Source: Acanthopleuribacter pedis (GTDB lineage: Bacteria > Acidobacteriota > Holophagae > Acanthopleuribacterales > Acanthopleuribacteraceae). From it: DNA of 64,000 nt. The position numbers were made by a program, and so were the translations under genes. The notes beneath the pieces are model-generated. The model made no database searches and was not told where the DNA came from. It saw nothing but the letters and a program-made list of their open reading frames with translations. Below are positions 8,207 through 18,354 of the stretch, in pieces (positions within the stretch are counted from its first letter, which is position 1; each line of letters opens with the position of its first letter). The stretch covers positions 248,001 through 312,000 of the forward strand of contig NZ_JAFREP010000004.1 of the NCBI RefSeq assembly GCF_017377855.1, read 5' to 3'.

Positions 8207-11200
8207 ATGTATTGCGATTTCGCCTTCGGGCATCGTTATGCCTTCTTGCGTCCCGGTTTATGTACCGGACTCGCAATGTGGGTCGGCCTATGTGTGTCGA
8301 TCCACCTTTCAGCCCAAGATCCCGCTTATCGGGTCGCGGTTGCCGGGTCCGGCCCCACAACCATCCACGGCTTTCAAGAAGCCCTTGCCCTCGAGCCCTT
8401 GATCCAAACGGAAACCAATGACCGCAATGCGGTTCGGCCCTATGCGGTTGATGTGTCGCCGGACGGTCAAACCGTTGCCGTCGTGACCGAGGATCGCCAC
8501 CAGTTCCTGCTCTTGGACCGGGCGACCTTGCGCATCCGGCGCCGCTTGTCGCTTTCAGGTGCCGGTATGGATGTGTTGTTTCACCCGGACGGCGCAACCG
8601 TGTATGCATTGAGTGAAGGGCCCTGGGGTCGGCCTTCCCAGCTTCTCATTTTCCAGTTGGTTGAAAATCAGTGGCGGTTTATGGATTTGCCACGTTTCTC
8701 GCAGCCCGGTGACTTGATCCTGAGCCCCGACCAATCAACCTTAATCGTTCGCAATGCTCGGAACCTGTATTTCATCGATCCCAACGCGGGCACGGTGAAC
8801 CAACTCACCCTGTCAACCGCGACACGGGATTGGGTGTTCACCCAAGATGGGCGCAGCATGTACCTGAGCAACTTCGGTACCTCGACGCATATGCCAGGGA
8901 CAACGGTGACCAAGATCGACCTGGCAACACAGAGGGTGGTTGCCGAGATCCCTGTAAAGAAAAACCCCGGTGCCCTGGCGATTTCCCCTGACGGCCGATG
9001 GTTGGCGGTGGCGATCTTTGATACCTACGGGTCCACACGACCAACCGGCCTGGTCTATTTCATTGATACCCAATCCGACGAAGTGCTGAGTCGCCCTTAT
9101 CGTGCCAATTCCTTCATTGAGGAACTCCAATGGTTTCCCGGCGATCAAATGATGGTGTACCACGGCGATTCATTTGGGCAGGTCTCGCTCCGTCTGATTG
9201 AGCTTTCGAGCGGGCCGGTATGGATTGCCGGCGATGCGACTTTTGTGGGAGGAAATGCCAGTTGGCGCCTGTTCAAGCAGGCTTTGTACAACCCAACTGA
9301 CAACATGATCTACGCGCGCTTTCAAGATGCCGTGATTGGCTTTAACCAGGCTGATAGCAGTCGCACGTTGCGGTTTCCTATCGGTGCATTGACCACCGAC
9401 ATGGCGCTTAGCCAAGATGGCCGCGATCTCATCTTGACAACCTCTTCGACCGGCAATGACGAAGAGAACCTGGTGTTGTCGCTGCCGACCAAGAAGTTCA
9501 CTCACGTACAGCAACACCACTTCGATTATCAGCTTCATGCAGCGTTCGTGGATCATCAAGACCCTACTTTGCTTTTTGCCGAGAGCGGTCGACGCTTTTA
9601 CACCGTCGAAGCAGGTGCCCTTTGCCAGGTTTCCGAAACACCCATGGGCAGCTACCTCACCAAGCTGGTCCGCACCCGTGATGGGAATCGCATCATCGGC
9701 ATGGATTCCGCGCAAGTCCGTTTCTTCGATAGCGGGACGGGACAGAAGCTGTGCGACGTGCGTGTTGGCAGCGCTCCCCGAGACATGGCCGTGACGCCCA
9801 ATGACCAGTTTGTCCTGGTGGCGAATCGTTCATCGGACACGGTGACCTTGATCGATGCCGCCGGCCAAAGCTTGATCGCGCACATTCCCGTGGGCGATTC
9901 CCCGCGTGCGCTGGTTGCAAACGATACGTTTGCTTACGTGCTCAATTATTACGGTCGCTCATTAAGCGTGATCGACCTGAATGTTGCCTCGGTGGTGAGC
10001 ACGATTCCATTTAGCTATCGGCCTTCTAAAATTCAAATGGCGGCGGACGGCGAAACCCTACTGGTGCTTCATGACAGTGATGGTCGCGTAAGTGTCATCG
10101 ATGTTGCCACGGGGCAGATTCGCCAGGAGCTGATTGTTCCTACGCGGGTCACGCTCTTTCAGTTGAATCCCGCCGGGGACCGACTTTTCCTTGGGGTGAG
10201 CAGTCCGCGTGAAGTGCGGCTGTTTGGGGCAGACGCGATGACCGGCGAATGGTCTTTGATCGATTCGCATGCTTTGTCGGTCGCGCCGAGTTTGGTCTCT
10301 TTTACACCGGGCGGTGAACGGGTTTACGTCGGGATTGACCTGGGCCGAAATGGTGCCGGTGAGCTGTTCATCTATGACGGCCGCACCTTCAATCCGCTGG
10401 CAACCTTCCCCACCGTGCCGGGTCCCAAGGCGATCCATTTCAGCGAAGCGGATGCTTCCAGTGGCGAGATGTTGGCCATTGCCGACCCGATCCTGAAACG
10501 TCACCTCGTTTCGCTCTATGACCTCAACTGCGACGAGGCGTTGTCACCGGCCGAGATCGAACCCCTGTCCGTGCTTGAGTTTCCCGCCGATCCCGAATCG
10601 GCCGACAGAGTGACAAGCCTTGGCGGATTAGACACGTTTCCGAACCTGGAGCGGCTTGTCCTTACCAACCACGAGATCACGGCAGTGGGAGCGTTACCGC
10701 CACGTTTGGCGGAGCTAAATCTTTCCGGGAACCAACTCTCGGAGATCGGCAGTCTGCCCGAAGGCCTGCGCATCCTTGATCTTTCGCACAACCCGCTGAC
10801 GGCGATGGGCGCCATGCCCAGCACCTTGATTGCGGCGTTGTTGGCGCACACGGAGTTGACGACCTTGCCCGCGGTTCCCGAGGCACTGCGCATCTTGGTA
10901 CTCACGAACAGCCGGAATGCAGCTTTGCCGACGACGGAACTCGCCCACCTCTGGTGGCTCGGTCTTTCCGATTGGGACCAAAGCCAAATGCCGGAAAACC
11001 TCCAGCTCGACACGCTTCGCTATCTCGACCTGGTTAACAACCGTTTCAGCATCGTGCCGGATGTCGCCGCGATGCCGAACTTGATCTTTTTAGATCTTAG
11101 CCAAAACCCGCTGACGGAAAGGGTTTGTGCGCAATTCGCGGATTTGGCGGACCAACGTCCCGACCTTGATATCGCGATTGGAAACCTCACCGACGACGGC

Positions 11201-11287
11201 CCGCAATGCTCTGCGAGCAAACAGTCCAAGCAGCGTCCAAACCTTGGCGCGCTGCTCCAACACATTCGCAACGGAGGTTCCCTGTGA
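8207..11287 (+). CDS. Secreted YVTN-type beta-propeller and leucine-rich-repeat protein
   Basis: A 1026-residue exported protein. An N-terminal hydrophobic stretch ends near SAQ at about residue 40 (signal peptide). Residues about 60-760 are beta-propeller repeats of the YVTN/WD type (for example VLVANRSSDTVTLIDAAGQ and GRVSVIDVATG). At about 769-785 there is an EF-hand/dockerin-like calcium loop (DLNCDEALSPAEI), followed by leucine-rich repeats at about 790-1000 (LAELNLSGNQLSEIGSLP, LRILDLSHNPL). The start has AGGAG at 8197-8201. The stop overlaps the next start (GTGA). It is the first gene of a three-gene secreted operon ending in the Rhs toxin, so a role in surface display, adhesion or assembly of that protein is inferred; no enzyme motif is visible. 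Confidence 0.82.
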   Translation: MYCDFAFGHRYAFLRPGLCTGLAMWVGLCVSIHLSAQDPAYRVAVAGSGPTTIHGFQEALALEPLIQTETNDRNAVRPYAVDVSPDGQTVAVVTEDRHQFLLLDRATLRIRRRLSLSGAGMDVLFHPDGATVYALSEGPWGRPSQLLIFQLVENQWRFMDLPRFSQPGDLILSPDQSTLIVRNARNLYFIDPNAGTVNQLTLSTATRDWVFTQDGRSMYLSNFGTSTHMPGTTVTKIDLATQRVVAEIPVKKNPGALAISPDGRWLAVAIFDTYGSTRPTGLVYFIDTQSDEVLSRPYRANSFIEELQWFPGDQMMVYHGDSFGQVSLRLIELSSGPVWIAGDATFVGGNASWRLFKQALYNPTDNMIYARFQDAVIGFNQADSSRTLRFPIGALTTDMALSQDGRDLILTTSSTGNDEENLVLSLPTKKFTHVQQHHFDYQLHAAFVDHQDPTLLFAESGRRFYTVEAGALCQVSETPMGSYLTKLVRTRDGNRIIGMDSAQVRFFDSGTGQKLCDVRVGSAPRDMAVTPNDQFVLVANRSSDTVTLIDAAGQSLIAHIPVGDSPRALVANDTFAYVLNYYGRSLSVIDLNVASVVSTIPFSYRPSKIQMAADGETLLVLHDSDGRVSVIDVATGQIRQELIVPTRVTLFQLNPAGDRLFLGVSSPREVRLFGADAMTGEWSLIDSHALSVAPSLVSFTPGGERVYVGIDLGRNGAGELFIYDGRTFNPLATFPTVPGPKAIHFSEADASSGEMLAIADPILKRHLVSLYDLNCDEALSPAEIEPLSVLEFPADPESADRVTSLGGLDTFPNLERLVLTNHEITAVGALPPRLAELNLSGNQLSEIGSLPEGLRILDLSHNPLTAMGAMPSTLIAALLAHTELTTLPAVPEALRILVLTNSRNAALPTTELAHLWWLGLSDWDQSQMPENLQLDTLRYLDLVNNRFSIVPDVAAMPNLIFLDLSQNPLTERVCAQFADLADQRPDLDIAIGNLTDDGPQCSASKQSKQRPNLGALLQHIRNGGSL

Positions 11288-12471
11288 AACGCGTATCCCT
11301 TTTTCTGCTTGCCCTGCTGGGCTGCCAAGTCATGGGCACCGAGTTGTTCCTACGTCCCAAGCCAAATCTGGCGGGACATGATCCGCGGGCCCGGGAAATA
11401 CGGATTCATGAACTGTCCGGCAACGGTGAATTCTGGATTCAGGTGATGGTTGCCAATAACACGGAGCCCATCTCGGCCGCCCAGGTAGAGATCGTCTATC
11501 CGGCCAACTGGGTCCTCGTGGAAGGGCCTAGAGTGCAGGGCACCGCGCCATTGAGACGCGGGGCCGACTTATCCACGGAGGTCGTCGCTTTTTTGCCGAG
11601 CAATCAGGATGGCGTATACCAAGACACCCTGATCGATAACGCCCGTGGACATTGGCGCGCGATGATGGTCATCGGTGACTTTCAAAGTCATCTTTCGCCC
11701 TCGGTCGATCCGCAAGTTTTGTTCGAAATGCGATTTCGGGCGGTCGGGTTGAGCCAGGCACCGTGCAGTTCAGCAAATGGGTTGATTTCGCTTCGGCCCA
11801 CCGCCATGGACCCACAATACGGCAGCATGGTGCTGAACCACCGTGCCGAGATGGTTGCTGTCGACTGGCAACGCAACCAAGCGATCCAACTGATTCACGA
11901 AGGCGCGATGCACAAGGGCAACCTGACACGCTACCTTCCCGGCGGTTCGGATCAATCCCTCAACTATGACGATCTCGCGGTGCTGCTCCGCTGCATGGCC
12001 ACCAACCAACGTGGCTGCGGCCTGGTCGCTTTGAGCGTGGCCGAGTACGAACAACTGACGGACATCGATTGCAGCGGTGGCGACCCCAATTGGTCGGATA
12101 TCCAGTCGCTACGTGTGCTTATTGAGCGTTCCGCCATGACTGCAAAAACCAAGAAAGGCGAGGCTTTGGTTTTGAAATCAGAGCAGGGTTCCTTTCGTTT
12201 GAGCCTGGCCGGTTACCCCAACGGGTTGGTGATCGAAGCGCCTCGCGATACACAAAACATCGAGCCGTTTTTGGCGGCGGTGGATGCCTTGCCCAAGTGG
12301 CATGCGGTGGTTCTGGATCAGCCGAACATGGCGATGCTGGTGGTGTTCACGCCGCAACCCGGTGAAGGCGACCTGCCGGACCAACTCACTTGGACAGCCG
12401 AAAGCACGCGCGTTCAGCCCTTCACCCTGACCCCGCTTCACACCGACCTATCGTTATCAGAACAGGAGTAA
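11284..12471 (+). CDS. Secreted protein with cohesin-like and dockerin-like regions
   Basis: A 395-residue exported protein starting at GTG 11284, which overlaps the previous stop and has GGAGG about 6 nt upstream. The signal peptide is MKRVSLFLLALLGCQVMG. Residues about 40-165 look like a cohesin or related beta-sandwich module (FWIQVMVANNTEPISAAQVE). Residues about 215-285 contain two degenerate dockerin-type segments (LNYDDLAVLLRC and DIDCSGGDPNWSDIQSLRVL). The C-terminal 100 residues are unassigned. The gene ends 4 bp before the Rhs start. A protein with both cohesin-like and dockerin-like parts, placed between two others carrying calcium-loop motifs, would suit a scaffold or adaptor role. 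Domain names rest on pattern recognition and are moderately sure. Confidence 0.7.
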   Translation: MKRVSLFLLALLGCQVMGTELFLRPKPNLAGHDPRAREIRIHELSGNGEFWIQVMVANNTEPISAAQVEIVYPANWVLVEGPRVQGTAPLRRGADLSTEVVAFLPSNQDGVYQDTLIDNARGHWRAMMVIGDFQSHLSPSVDPQVLFEMRFRAVGLSQAPCSSANGLISLRPTAMDPQYGSMVLNHRAEMVAVDWQRNQAIQLIHEGAMHKGNLTRYLPGGSDQSLNYDDLAVLLRCMATNQRGCGLVALSVAEYEQLTDIDCSGGDPNWSDIQSLRVLIERSAMTAKTKKGEALVLKSEQGSFRLSLAGYPNGLVIEAPRDTQNIEPFLAAVDALPKWHAVVLDQPNMAMLVVFTPQPGEGDLPDQLTWTAESTRVQPFTLTPLHTDLSLSEQE

Positions 12472-12475
12472 GACC

Positions 12476-15400
12476 ATGCGTTTATCGATTTTATTGGCTT
12501 TGTGCTGGGCTGTTTTATTGCCGGTCCATGCTTCCAAGAGGGCTGCTAATCCAGAGCGTCCTTCCCAAAGGGTTGCTGCCTTTAGCGTTTACAATCCGGC
12601 CGCGCACAAAGCGCCGGGCGATATTGAAACCAATCTTGACCGACCTGAATTTGATTTGGCACGCGCCTTCGACGGCGCTTCACCCAATGCGAGCGTGGAC
12701 CTTTACAGCGGCGGCCTGGTCATCCAAGCCCAAGACCTCTTCATGCCCGGTCCCTACGGTGTCAACCTGGAAGTGAACCGCGACTTCAACGGCAAGGTGT
12801 ATGTACCCCGCGCGGATGATCAGCGTGTTCGCGCGCCGGATTCGTGGGTTGGCGTCGGTTGGTCCCTCAACTGGGGCATTTTGACCGTTACCGAACCCAC
12901 GGTCGTTTTCCAGCTTTCCGGTTACCCCATTCAGCGCATGTACTTGGCCACCGATGGGACCGGAACCGATCCGGCCGGTAACCCGACCCACGATTACCGC
13001 TTCGCTTCCCCGATTACCGGCGACCAAATTCAGCCCTACATGTCGAAAAACTTTTGGCGTGCATGGACGGAACCCAGCCAAATCGAGGGCGATCCCATTT
13101 GGTATGTGCAAGATACCGCCGGCAAGCTTTTTCAAATCGAGAAAGTAGACCACGCGGTGGGCGGCTATGCAACAACGCGCATCTGGCACCCCAAGTCGCC
13201 GTCGACGGACATCCGTTTCGCCTATGAACCGGGTTTCATTCGAATTACCCACCGGCCCGCGCCCGAAAGCCAAAATCAAGTCATGGTTTCTTTGTCCAAT
13301 GGGGTGCTGCAAGAAATCCGCGCGGGCAATCGCAGCCTGCGCTACCAAGTCTCGCGGTGCGGCGGCAATCCGCAAGATCCTGACGAGCGCAACTGTTTAA
13401 CAAGTTTCACCAACAGTGAAAACGAGACGACCGCATACGATTACGGCTCCCAGACCGGGAACCGCTACGCGGAACTGGACAAGATCACCACGCCGATGGG
13501 TGGGGAATACACCTATGAATACGGCGATGAGACCTATTACCACTTTCTATCGCCCACCGGTGAATACAACACACGGGTGATCTCGCGATGGCGGCGCGGT
13601 GATCAGGTTTGGAACTATGACTACCAACACCCGCAAGTTGATCGCTACGACCAGGAACGTCAGTTCTACGTTGCCACCGACGTGATGCTGTTGACGACGG
13701 TCACGGGACCCGAGAACACCAAGCAGCAGTACCATTTCAACACCTACAGCGGGGACATCGTAGACGACCAAACGCTGACCACCTGGGCGCACGATGCCGG
13801 GCGACTGATCCGTTCGATTGATTACCACCGCGAATACTGGAACCTTGAACCCATCACCGGCGGGCAATATCAAATCGCAAGCGGGTTGACCGAGGACGGA
13901 CGACTGGCGTCCCTTTATTTCACCCACGCGGCCCACCCGGAGGACGGTAAACAACCCCACGCGTTCCTCTCGGCCAAATCGGCGGACGGGTTCCACCCCA
14001 AGGATGAATTCCCGGGCGTTGGCGACGGTCCAAACCCGCTGATCCTCAACGAGACGTCTTACCGGTTCGAGGAGCGCGGCGAGACGGAACTGCCGAAAGG
14101 CGCGGTGCTCATGTGGCTTGACGACCCTTACGCGCGGCCCAAGGAAGTTTTGACCAAACGTTTCAACCAAAAGGCGCCTGAAAATAACCATGTCACCCGA
14201 CGTGAATTGGTTTATGCAACAACCGACGCCCAGAAAACCCACAACCAAGTGTTTTTGGTGGAAGAGGACCGGTTGTTTCACAACGGGCGGAACCCCTCCG
14301 TTGACACCGTGATTCTTCCAACCAAAAAAGCGGAAGCAGACACGCCGGCCACCGTCCTCATTCGGGAATACAACGACTTCGGCGATCAAACCACAAGCAC
14401 CGCCCGCGACAGGGTAACCGACCAAGAGCACACCGTGATCACCACGCCGGAATACCGCAACTTCCGGGTCACGGTTTCAGAACCCAACCGCGACGACATG
14501 CGCGTGAACTACCGCGCCGGTTTAGCGTGGCAGGTAGAGAACTTGGTTGAAGGCCAATGGATCACGCTCCGAACGGCGGACTACGACCTGTTCGGCAACA
14601 TGATTGCCTGGCGCAACAGCTTGGGCCAAGAAACGACCTTTGAATACGACCGCACCGGCCGCATCCGCTTTGAACGCTACCCGCTCATGGTGCCCACCGA
14701 AACCCAATACAGCATCGGAAACGGTGGTGTCGTGCGCCGCCAGATTGGCCAGGGGCCCTGGGAAGAGATCTCTTTCGATGTGTATGGTCGCAAGACGGAC
14801 CACCGCAAGAGTGAAATTCCCTCGGCACAATTTACTTATGTCTATGATGAATTAGATCGTTTGGTCGAACTCACCCATCCCAACGGCGGCGTCGAAACCT
14901 GGCGTTTTGATGAAATTGGTCGGGTCACCGAGCTGAAGCGGGAGCGTGACGACCGGGAGGAAATTCAACGATGGCGTTACCTGTCCGGCACGAGTGTGCT
15001 TCACACGGACGCGCGGGGTGGTTCAACCTACAAGGCCGATGACGGCGGCGGTTTCCCCTTGCTGTTTGTCGATCAAGCGGGCAATCAAACCGACATCGAA
15101 ACCGACGCCTTTGGACGGGTGGTCCGGGTAGCGCACGGCACCGCGGTTCGAACCCGAAAATACAGCGGCTTAGGTCGTTTGCTGGAAGAGGTTCACCCCG
15201 AAACAGGGCTGCAAACGCTTGAATACGACAGCACGGGCGATGTGCGTATCACGCGGTTTTTTGCCGATCCCGAACAGCGTAACAACCCTTATAAAGTTCA
15301 CCGCTTCAGCTACGACGGTCGGGGACGGATCAAGCACCAAACCGCTGATTCTCCGGTCTCAAACGCGCCCTTCATCCGGTGGGAATACGATCACGAGAAC

Positions 15401-17992
15401 TTGGTGTCGATCCACAATGAAGAAGCCGACATCGTGTTTGATTACGATGATGCAAACCGGCTTGAGGCACGTCGGTTCCAACTGCGACAGTACAGTGGCG
15501 GCCCGTTAATCACGCGCTACGGATACACCGACGAGGGCCACTTGGAGTGGATGGAATACCCGTCCGGTTCCCGTGTCACGCAGACCTTTGACGAAGGGAA
15601 ACACCTTCGTGGCGCGACGGTTGCAACCGGCTTTGGTGCCGGCCCCCTGGTCGAAGATCTTGAATACGCGCCGGGCCTCGGCCAATCGCCAAACCCGGTG
15701 CCTCGTGCCTGGAACTTGGGTAACCAAACGCGGGAAGATCGTTTCTTCGGTCCTTACGGCCGTCCCTTCGCCGAAGAAGTCCGTCAAACCTGGCTGGATG
15801 GCGCCCGTGTGATCCGCAAGGAGCGAACCTTCGACATCCTCGGCCGCGTAACCACACACGCGTCTTTTTCCGGCGAAGGCAGTGTCCCCAGCCAGGTGGC
15901 GGAATATCGTTATGACGCGTTATCCCGTCTTGTTCGCGCCGATTACCGCGATCAACAAAGCGGGCATAGTCAGTTCGATGAGTTTTATTACGACGTCGAC
16001 AACAACCTGCTGGCCTATGGCGGCAACGGCGAAAACACGCCGATGCAGTACCCCGTGACGGCTGACTTCAATGAAGACGGCGAAATCAGCATAGCCGATC
16101 TGCATGGCTTCGCGTTTGGTTCGGTCGAGGATGGTGAAGCTGAGTTTGCACGCGACTTAGACGGAGACGGAAAGGTCACCTTGCTCGATGCCGCCAAACA
16201 AGGCATTAACGTGGCACCATTCGCGACGCCGGAGGAGCCGGTAACCAATCGCTTGGTCGGCTGGGAATACACCGACGACGGCAATGTCACGCAAACGCCT
16301 GACGGTAAGCGCTACCAATACAACACCTGGAGCCAACTTGTGGGCTTTGGGGACAACGAACGCTTGGCCTACGGCCCCGAAAGCAACCGCATTCTGGAAT
16401 GGCGCGACGGCGATTCGGCGAAGAAGTTCACGCTTTTCAATGATTCCGGTGATCCCATTGCCGAGTACCGGTTCGATGGTTCCTCGCTGACCCTGACGAA
16501 AGAAACCTATTATTTCGGTGGTAAACCCGTCGCGTCAGATATTTATGAATCTGAAGGCTCCAGTTGCCACGAACGCGTGTGGTTCCACGCGGATTACCTG
16601 GGCTCGCCCACCGATTACACCGACGATTCCGGCTCCCTGGCTGGGTTCCAGAGCTTTGCGGCCTTTGGGCAGAAGTGGACATCCGACATGGAATGCGTTC
16701 CGGTTGGACGTGGCTTCACCGGTCACCAAGGTTTGGCCGATTCCGATCTCACCTGGATGAAGGCGCGGAGTTACTCGAACCGTTACGGCCGTTTTCTGCA
16801 ACCAGACCCTATCACCATTACCTTGGGCCGTTTAGCGGATCCCGGCCAACTCAACCTTTACACCTATGTCGACAACAGCCCAACCTTGGGTGTCGATCCT
16901 GATGGTGAAGCTGTATGGCACGTCGCCGGAGCCTTAGTCGGCGGCGGCGCAGATTTAGCCTCCCAACTCATTCTCAATGGCGGAGATTTTGACAAGGTCT
17001 CCTGGGCCAGTGTTGGCGGAAGCGCGGTCGCGGGGGCCTTCGGTGGCGGCGCATTACGCGCGACAGCCAAACTCGGTGGCTCCGTCGTTAGGGTCGTAGG
17101 AAATGAGTTCAAAAAGCAAATGATCGATAACCTAACCGACGAAGTGATCCCCTTGCCAATTCCTTCGCGGAAACCCAAAGGTGCCCCGAAAAAAGGCCCC
17201 AGGAACCAACCCTCGAAATCCGAGTGTTTCCCGGTCGGGACCTTGGTTTTAGCGGAGAACGGACTCATTCCGATTGAGGAAATCGAGGTCGGCGATTGGG
17301 TTTGGAGTCGTGACGATCAGACTGGGATAGAAGACTGGCAACAAGTGATACGCGTATTTCAACGTGAAACGGACTCACTGCGAGTGCTGAGCTTTATCGA
17401 TGCTGACGGATCGCTCTTCGAAATTCAGGCAACGGCGGAACACCCCTTCTGGGCAGAGCCTGGGTTGTGGGTTTCCGCTGGTGATCTCGTTCGGGGTCAA
17501 AAAGTGTGGACCCGGTTGGGTTGGACTGAAGTTCAAGTAAATCGAACCAAATCAGTGGAGAAGGGGGTTTATAATTTCGAAGTTCGTAACTTTCATACGT
17601 ATTTCGTCGGTGCTTTTGGATTCTGGGTGCATAATTCCTGTGATGACATTCAACGTATTGGAGGCTCAAGTGTTGACAATTTGAGACTCAAGGAAGCCGA
17701 GAAAAACTTGAGCCCTCCGGGAATTTCTGTTTTAAAATCAGATTCACCCCAAGAAGCCGCCGAGCAAATGAGATCGGCCTTTCCGAAAGCAACTAAACTT
17801 CATGAAGCGAGTGAAACTGTAGGATCTTCAAGTGCTGAAAAAATTCAAGAAGCAGGATTTAGTGTCATGAAAGATCCAACGAAAAAGTTTCCAAACCATA
17901 ACAGAATTACTCATCCAGAGGGCGTGGATGGTTTTTCGGATGCCAATCTTGAAAAACTTTCTAACGCATTCAAAGACTCAAAAGGGAATTGA
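12476..17992 (+). CDS. Secreted Rhs/YD-repeat polymorphic toxin with Hint domain and variable C-terminal toxin
   Basis: A 1838-residue exported Rhs protein; AGGAG precedes the ATG and the signal peptide is MRLSILLALCWAVLLPVHA. Residues about 320-1350 are YD repeats (ETTAYDYGSQTGNRYAELD, TYVYDELDRL). They are interrupted at about 1195-1250 by a two-loop dockerin-like insert (DFNEDGEISIADL and DLDGDGKVTLLDA). The Rhs-associated core at about 1360-1480 includes YLGSPTDYTD and GRFLQPDPIT. A Hint (intein-like) domain runs from Cys1584 (CFPVGTLV) to HNSC at 1719-1722 and is expected to cut next to Cys1722. The last 117 residues form a separate AT-richer tip (VDNLRLKEAE, PPGISVLKSD, HPEGVDGFSD) that I cannot assign to a toxin class. 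The following gene is its presumed immunity protein. Confidence 0.9.
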   Translation: MRLSILLALCWAVLLPVHASKRAANPERPSQRVAAFSVYNPAAHKAPGDIETNLDRPEFDLARAFDGASPNASVDLYSGGLVIQAQDLFMPGPYGVNLEVNRDFNGKVYVPRADDQRVRAPDSWVGVGWSLNWGILTVTEPTVVFQLSGYPIQRMYLATDGTGTDPAGNPTHDYRFASPITGDQIQPYMSKNFWRAWTEPSQIEGDPIWYVQDTAGKLFQIEKVDHAVGGYATTRIWHPKSPSTDIRFAYEPGFIRITHRPAPESQNQVMVSLSNGVLQEIRAGNRSLRYQVSRCGGNPQDPDERNCLTSFTNSENETTAYDYGSQTGNRYAELDKITTPMGGEYTYEYGDETYYHFLSPTGEYNTRVISRWRRGDQVWNYDYQHPQVDRYDQERQFYVATDVMLLTTVTGPENTKQQYHFNTYSGDIVDDQTLTTWAHDAGRLIRSIDYHREYWNLEPITGGQYQIASGLTEDGRLASLYFTHAAHPEDGKQPHAFLSAKSADGFHPKDEFPGVGDGPNPLILNETSYRFEERGETELPKGAVLMWLDDPYARPKEVLTKRFNQKAPENNHVTRRELVYATTDAQKTHNQVFLVEEDRLFHNGRNPSVDTVILPTKKAEADTPATVLIREYNDFGDQTTSTARDRVTDQEHTVITTPEYRNFRVTVSEPNRDDMRVNYRAGLAWQVENLVEGQWITLRTADYDLFGNMIAWRNSLGQETTFEYDRTGRIRFERYPLMVPTETQYSIGNGGVVRRQIGQGPWEEISFDVYGRKTDHRKSEIPSAQFTYVYDELDRLVELTHPNGGVETWRFDEIGRVTELKRERDDREEIQRWRYLSGTSVLHTDARGGSTYKADDGGGFPLLFVDQAGNQTDIETDAFGRVVRVAHGTAVRTRKYSGLGRLLEEVHPETGLQTLEYDSTGDVRITRFFADPEQRNNPYKVHRFSYDGRGRIKHQTADSPVSNAPFIRWEYDHENLVSIHNEEADIVFDYDDANRLEARRFQLRQYSGGPLITRYGYTDEGHLEWMEYPSGSRVTQTFDEGKHLRGATVATGFGAGPLVEDLEYAPGLGQSPNPVPRAWNLGNQTREDRFFGPYGRPFAEEVRQTWLDGARVIRKERTFDILGRVTTHASFSGEGSVPSQVAEYRYDALSRLVRADYRDQQSGHSQFDEFYYDVDNNLLAYGGNGENTPMQYPVTADFNEDGEISIADLHGFAFGSVEDGEAEFARDLDGDGKVTLLDAAKQGINVAPFATPEEPVTNRLVGWEYTDDGNVTQTPDGKRYQYNTWSQLVGFGDNERLAYGPESNRILEWRDGDSAKKFTLFNDSGDPIAEYRFDGSSLTLTKETYYFGGKPVASDIYESEGSSCHERVWFHADYLGSPTDYTDDSGSLAGFQSFAAFGQKWTSDMECVPVGRGFTGHQGLADSDLTWMKARSYSNRYGRFLQPDPITITLGRLADPGQLNLYTYVDNSPTLGVDPDGEAVWHVAGALVGGGADLASQLILNGGDFDKVSWASVGGSAVAGAFGGGALRATAKLGGSVVRVVGNEFKKQMIDNLTDEVIPLPIPSRKPKGAPKKGPRNQPSKSECFPVGTLVLAENGLIPIEEIEVGDWVWSRDDQTGIEDWQQVIRVFQRETDSLRVLSFIDADGSLFEIQATAEHPFWAEPGLWVSAGDLVRGQKVWTRLGWTEVQVNRTKSVEKGVYNFEVRNFHTYFVGAFGFWVHNSCDDIQRIGGSSVDNLRLKEAEKNLSPPGISVLKSDSPQEAAEQMRSAFPKATKLHEASETVGSSSAEKIQEAGFSVMKDPTKKFPNHNRITHPEGVDGFSDANLEKLSNAFKDSKGN

Positions 17993-17994
17993 CC

Positions 17995-18318
17995 GTGATA
18001 AATGAAACTATTACTATTCTAAACAATACTAAAGAGCCAATAGGAGAAGTCTTAGTAATGGAATTCAAGAATTCTTGGTGGCATGGCAACTTAATTGTTA
18101 ATCGATTTCCAAAGGACTTGGTGGCGTTATTCTTGGAAATGGAGAAGCTGGTGGAAAATCAAATTTTATCTTTGGTTGACGAAGTATCAGACAATATTGA
18201 ACTGTTTGATCTTGAAATAACAAAGCCTAACTCTAAACATGGTTGGAAAATCAAAGAGATTCAGATTTATGGATTAGATAGCCCTGTACCTACTGTCTGC
18301 TTTAGGCTCCTTGACTAA
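17995..18318 (+). CDS. Putative immunity protein for the Rhs C-terminal toxin
   Basis: A small soluble protein of 107 residues beginning 2 bp after the Rhs stop. I prefer GTG at 17995 (MINETITILNN...) because AAAGGG lies upstream at a workable distance; TTG at 17989 would overlap the Rhs stop and add two residues. There is no signal peptide or membrane segment, as expected for a cytoplasmic antidote. Tandem Trp residues occur in NSWWHGN. Sequence family is not recognised. The call rests on position directly after an Rhs toxin tip and on the matching drop in GC content, both typical of exchangeable toxin-immunity pairs. Confidence 0.65.
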   Translation: MINETITILNNTKEPIGEVLVMEFKNSWWHGNLIVNRFPKDLVALFLEMEKLVENQILSLVDEVSDNIELFDLEITKPNSKHGWKIKEIQIYGLDSPVPTVCFRLLD

Positions 18319-18354
18319 GTCTAAACCCTGACGCAATTTGCTTTTTGTCTGATA

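Noticed and set aside
13547..14431. A 294-codon minus-strand frame within the Rhs gene
   Set aside because: Antisense shadow of YD repeats; no start signal and no domain.
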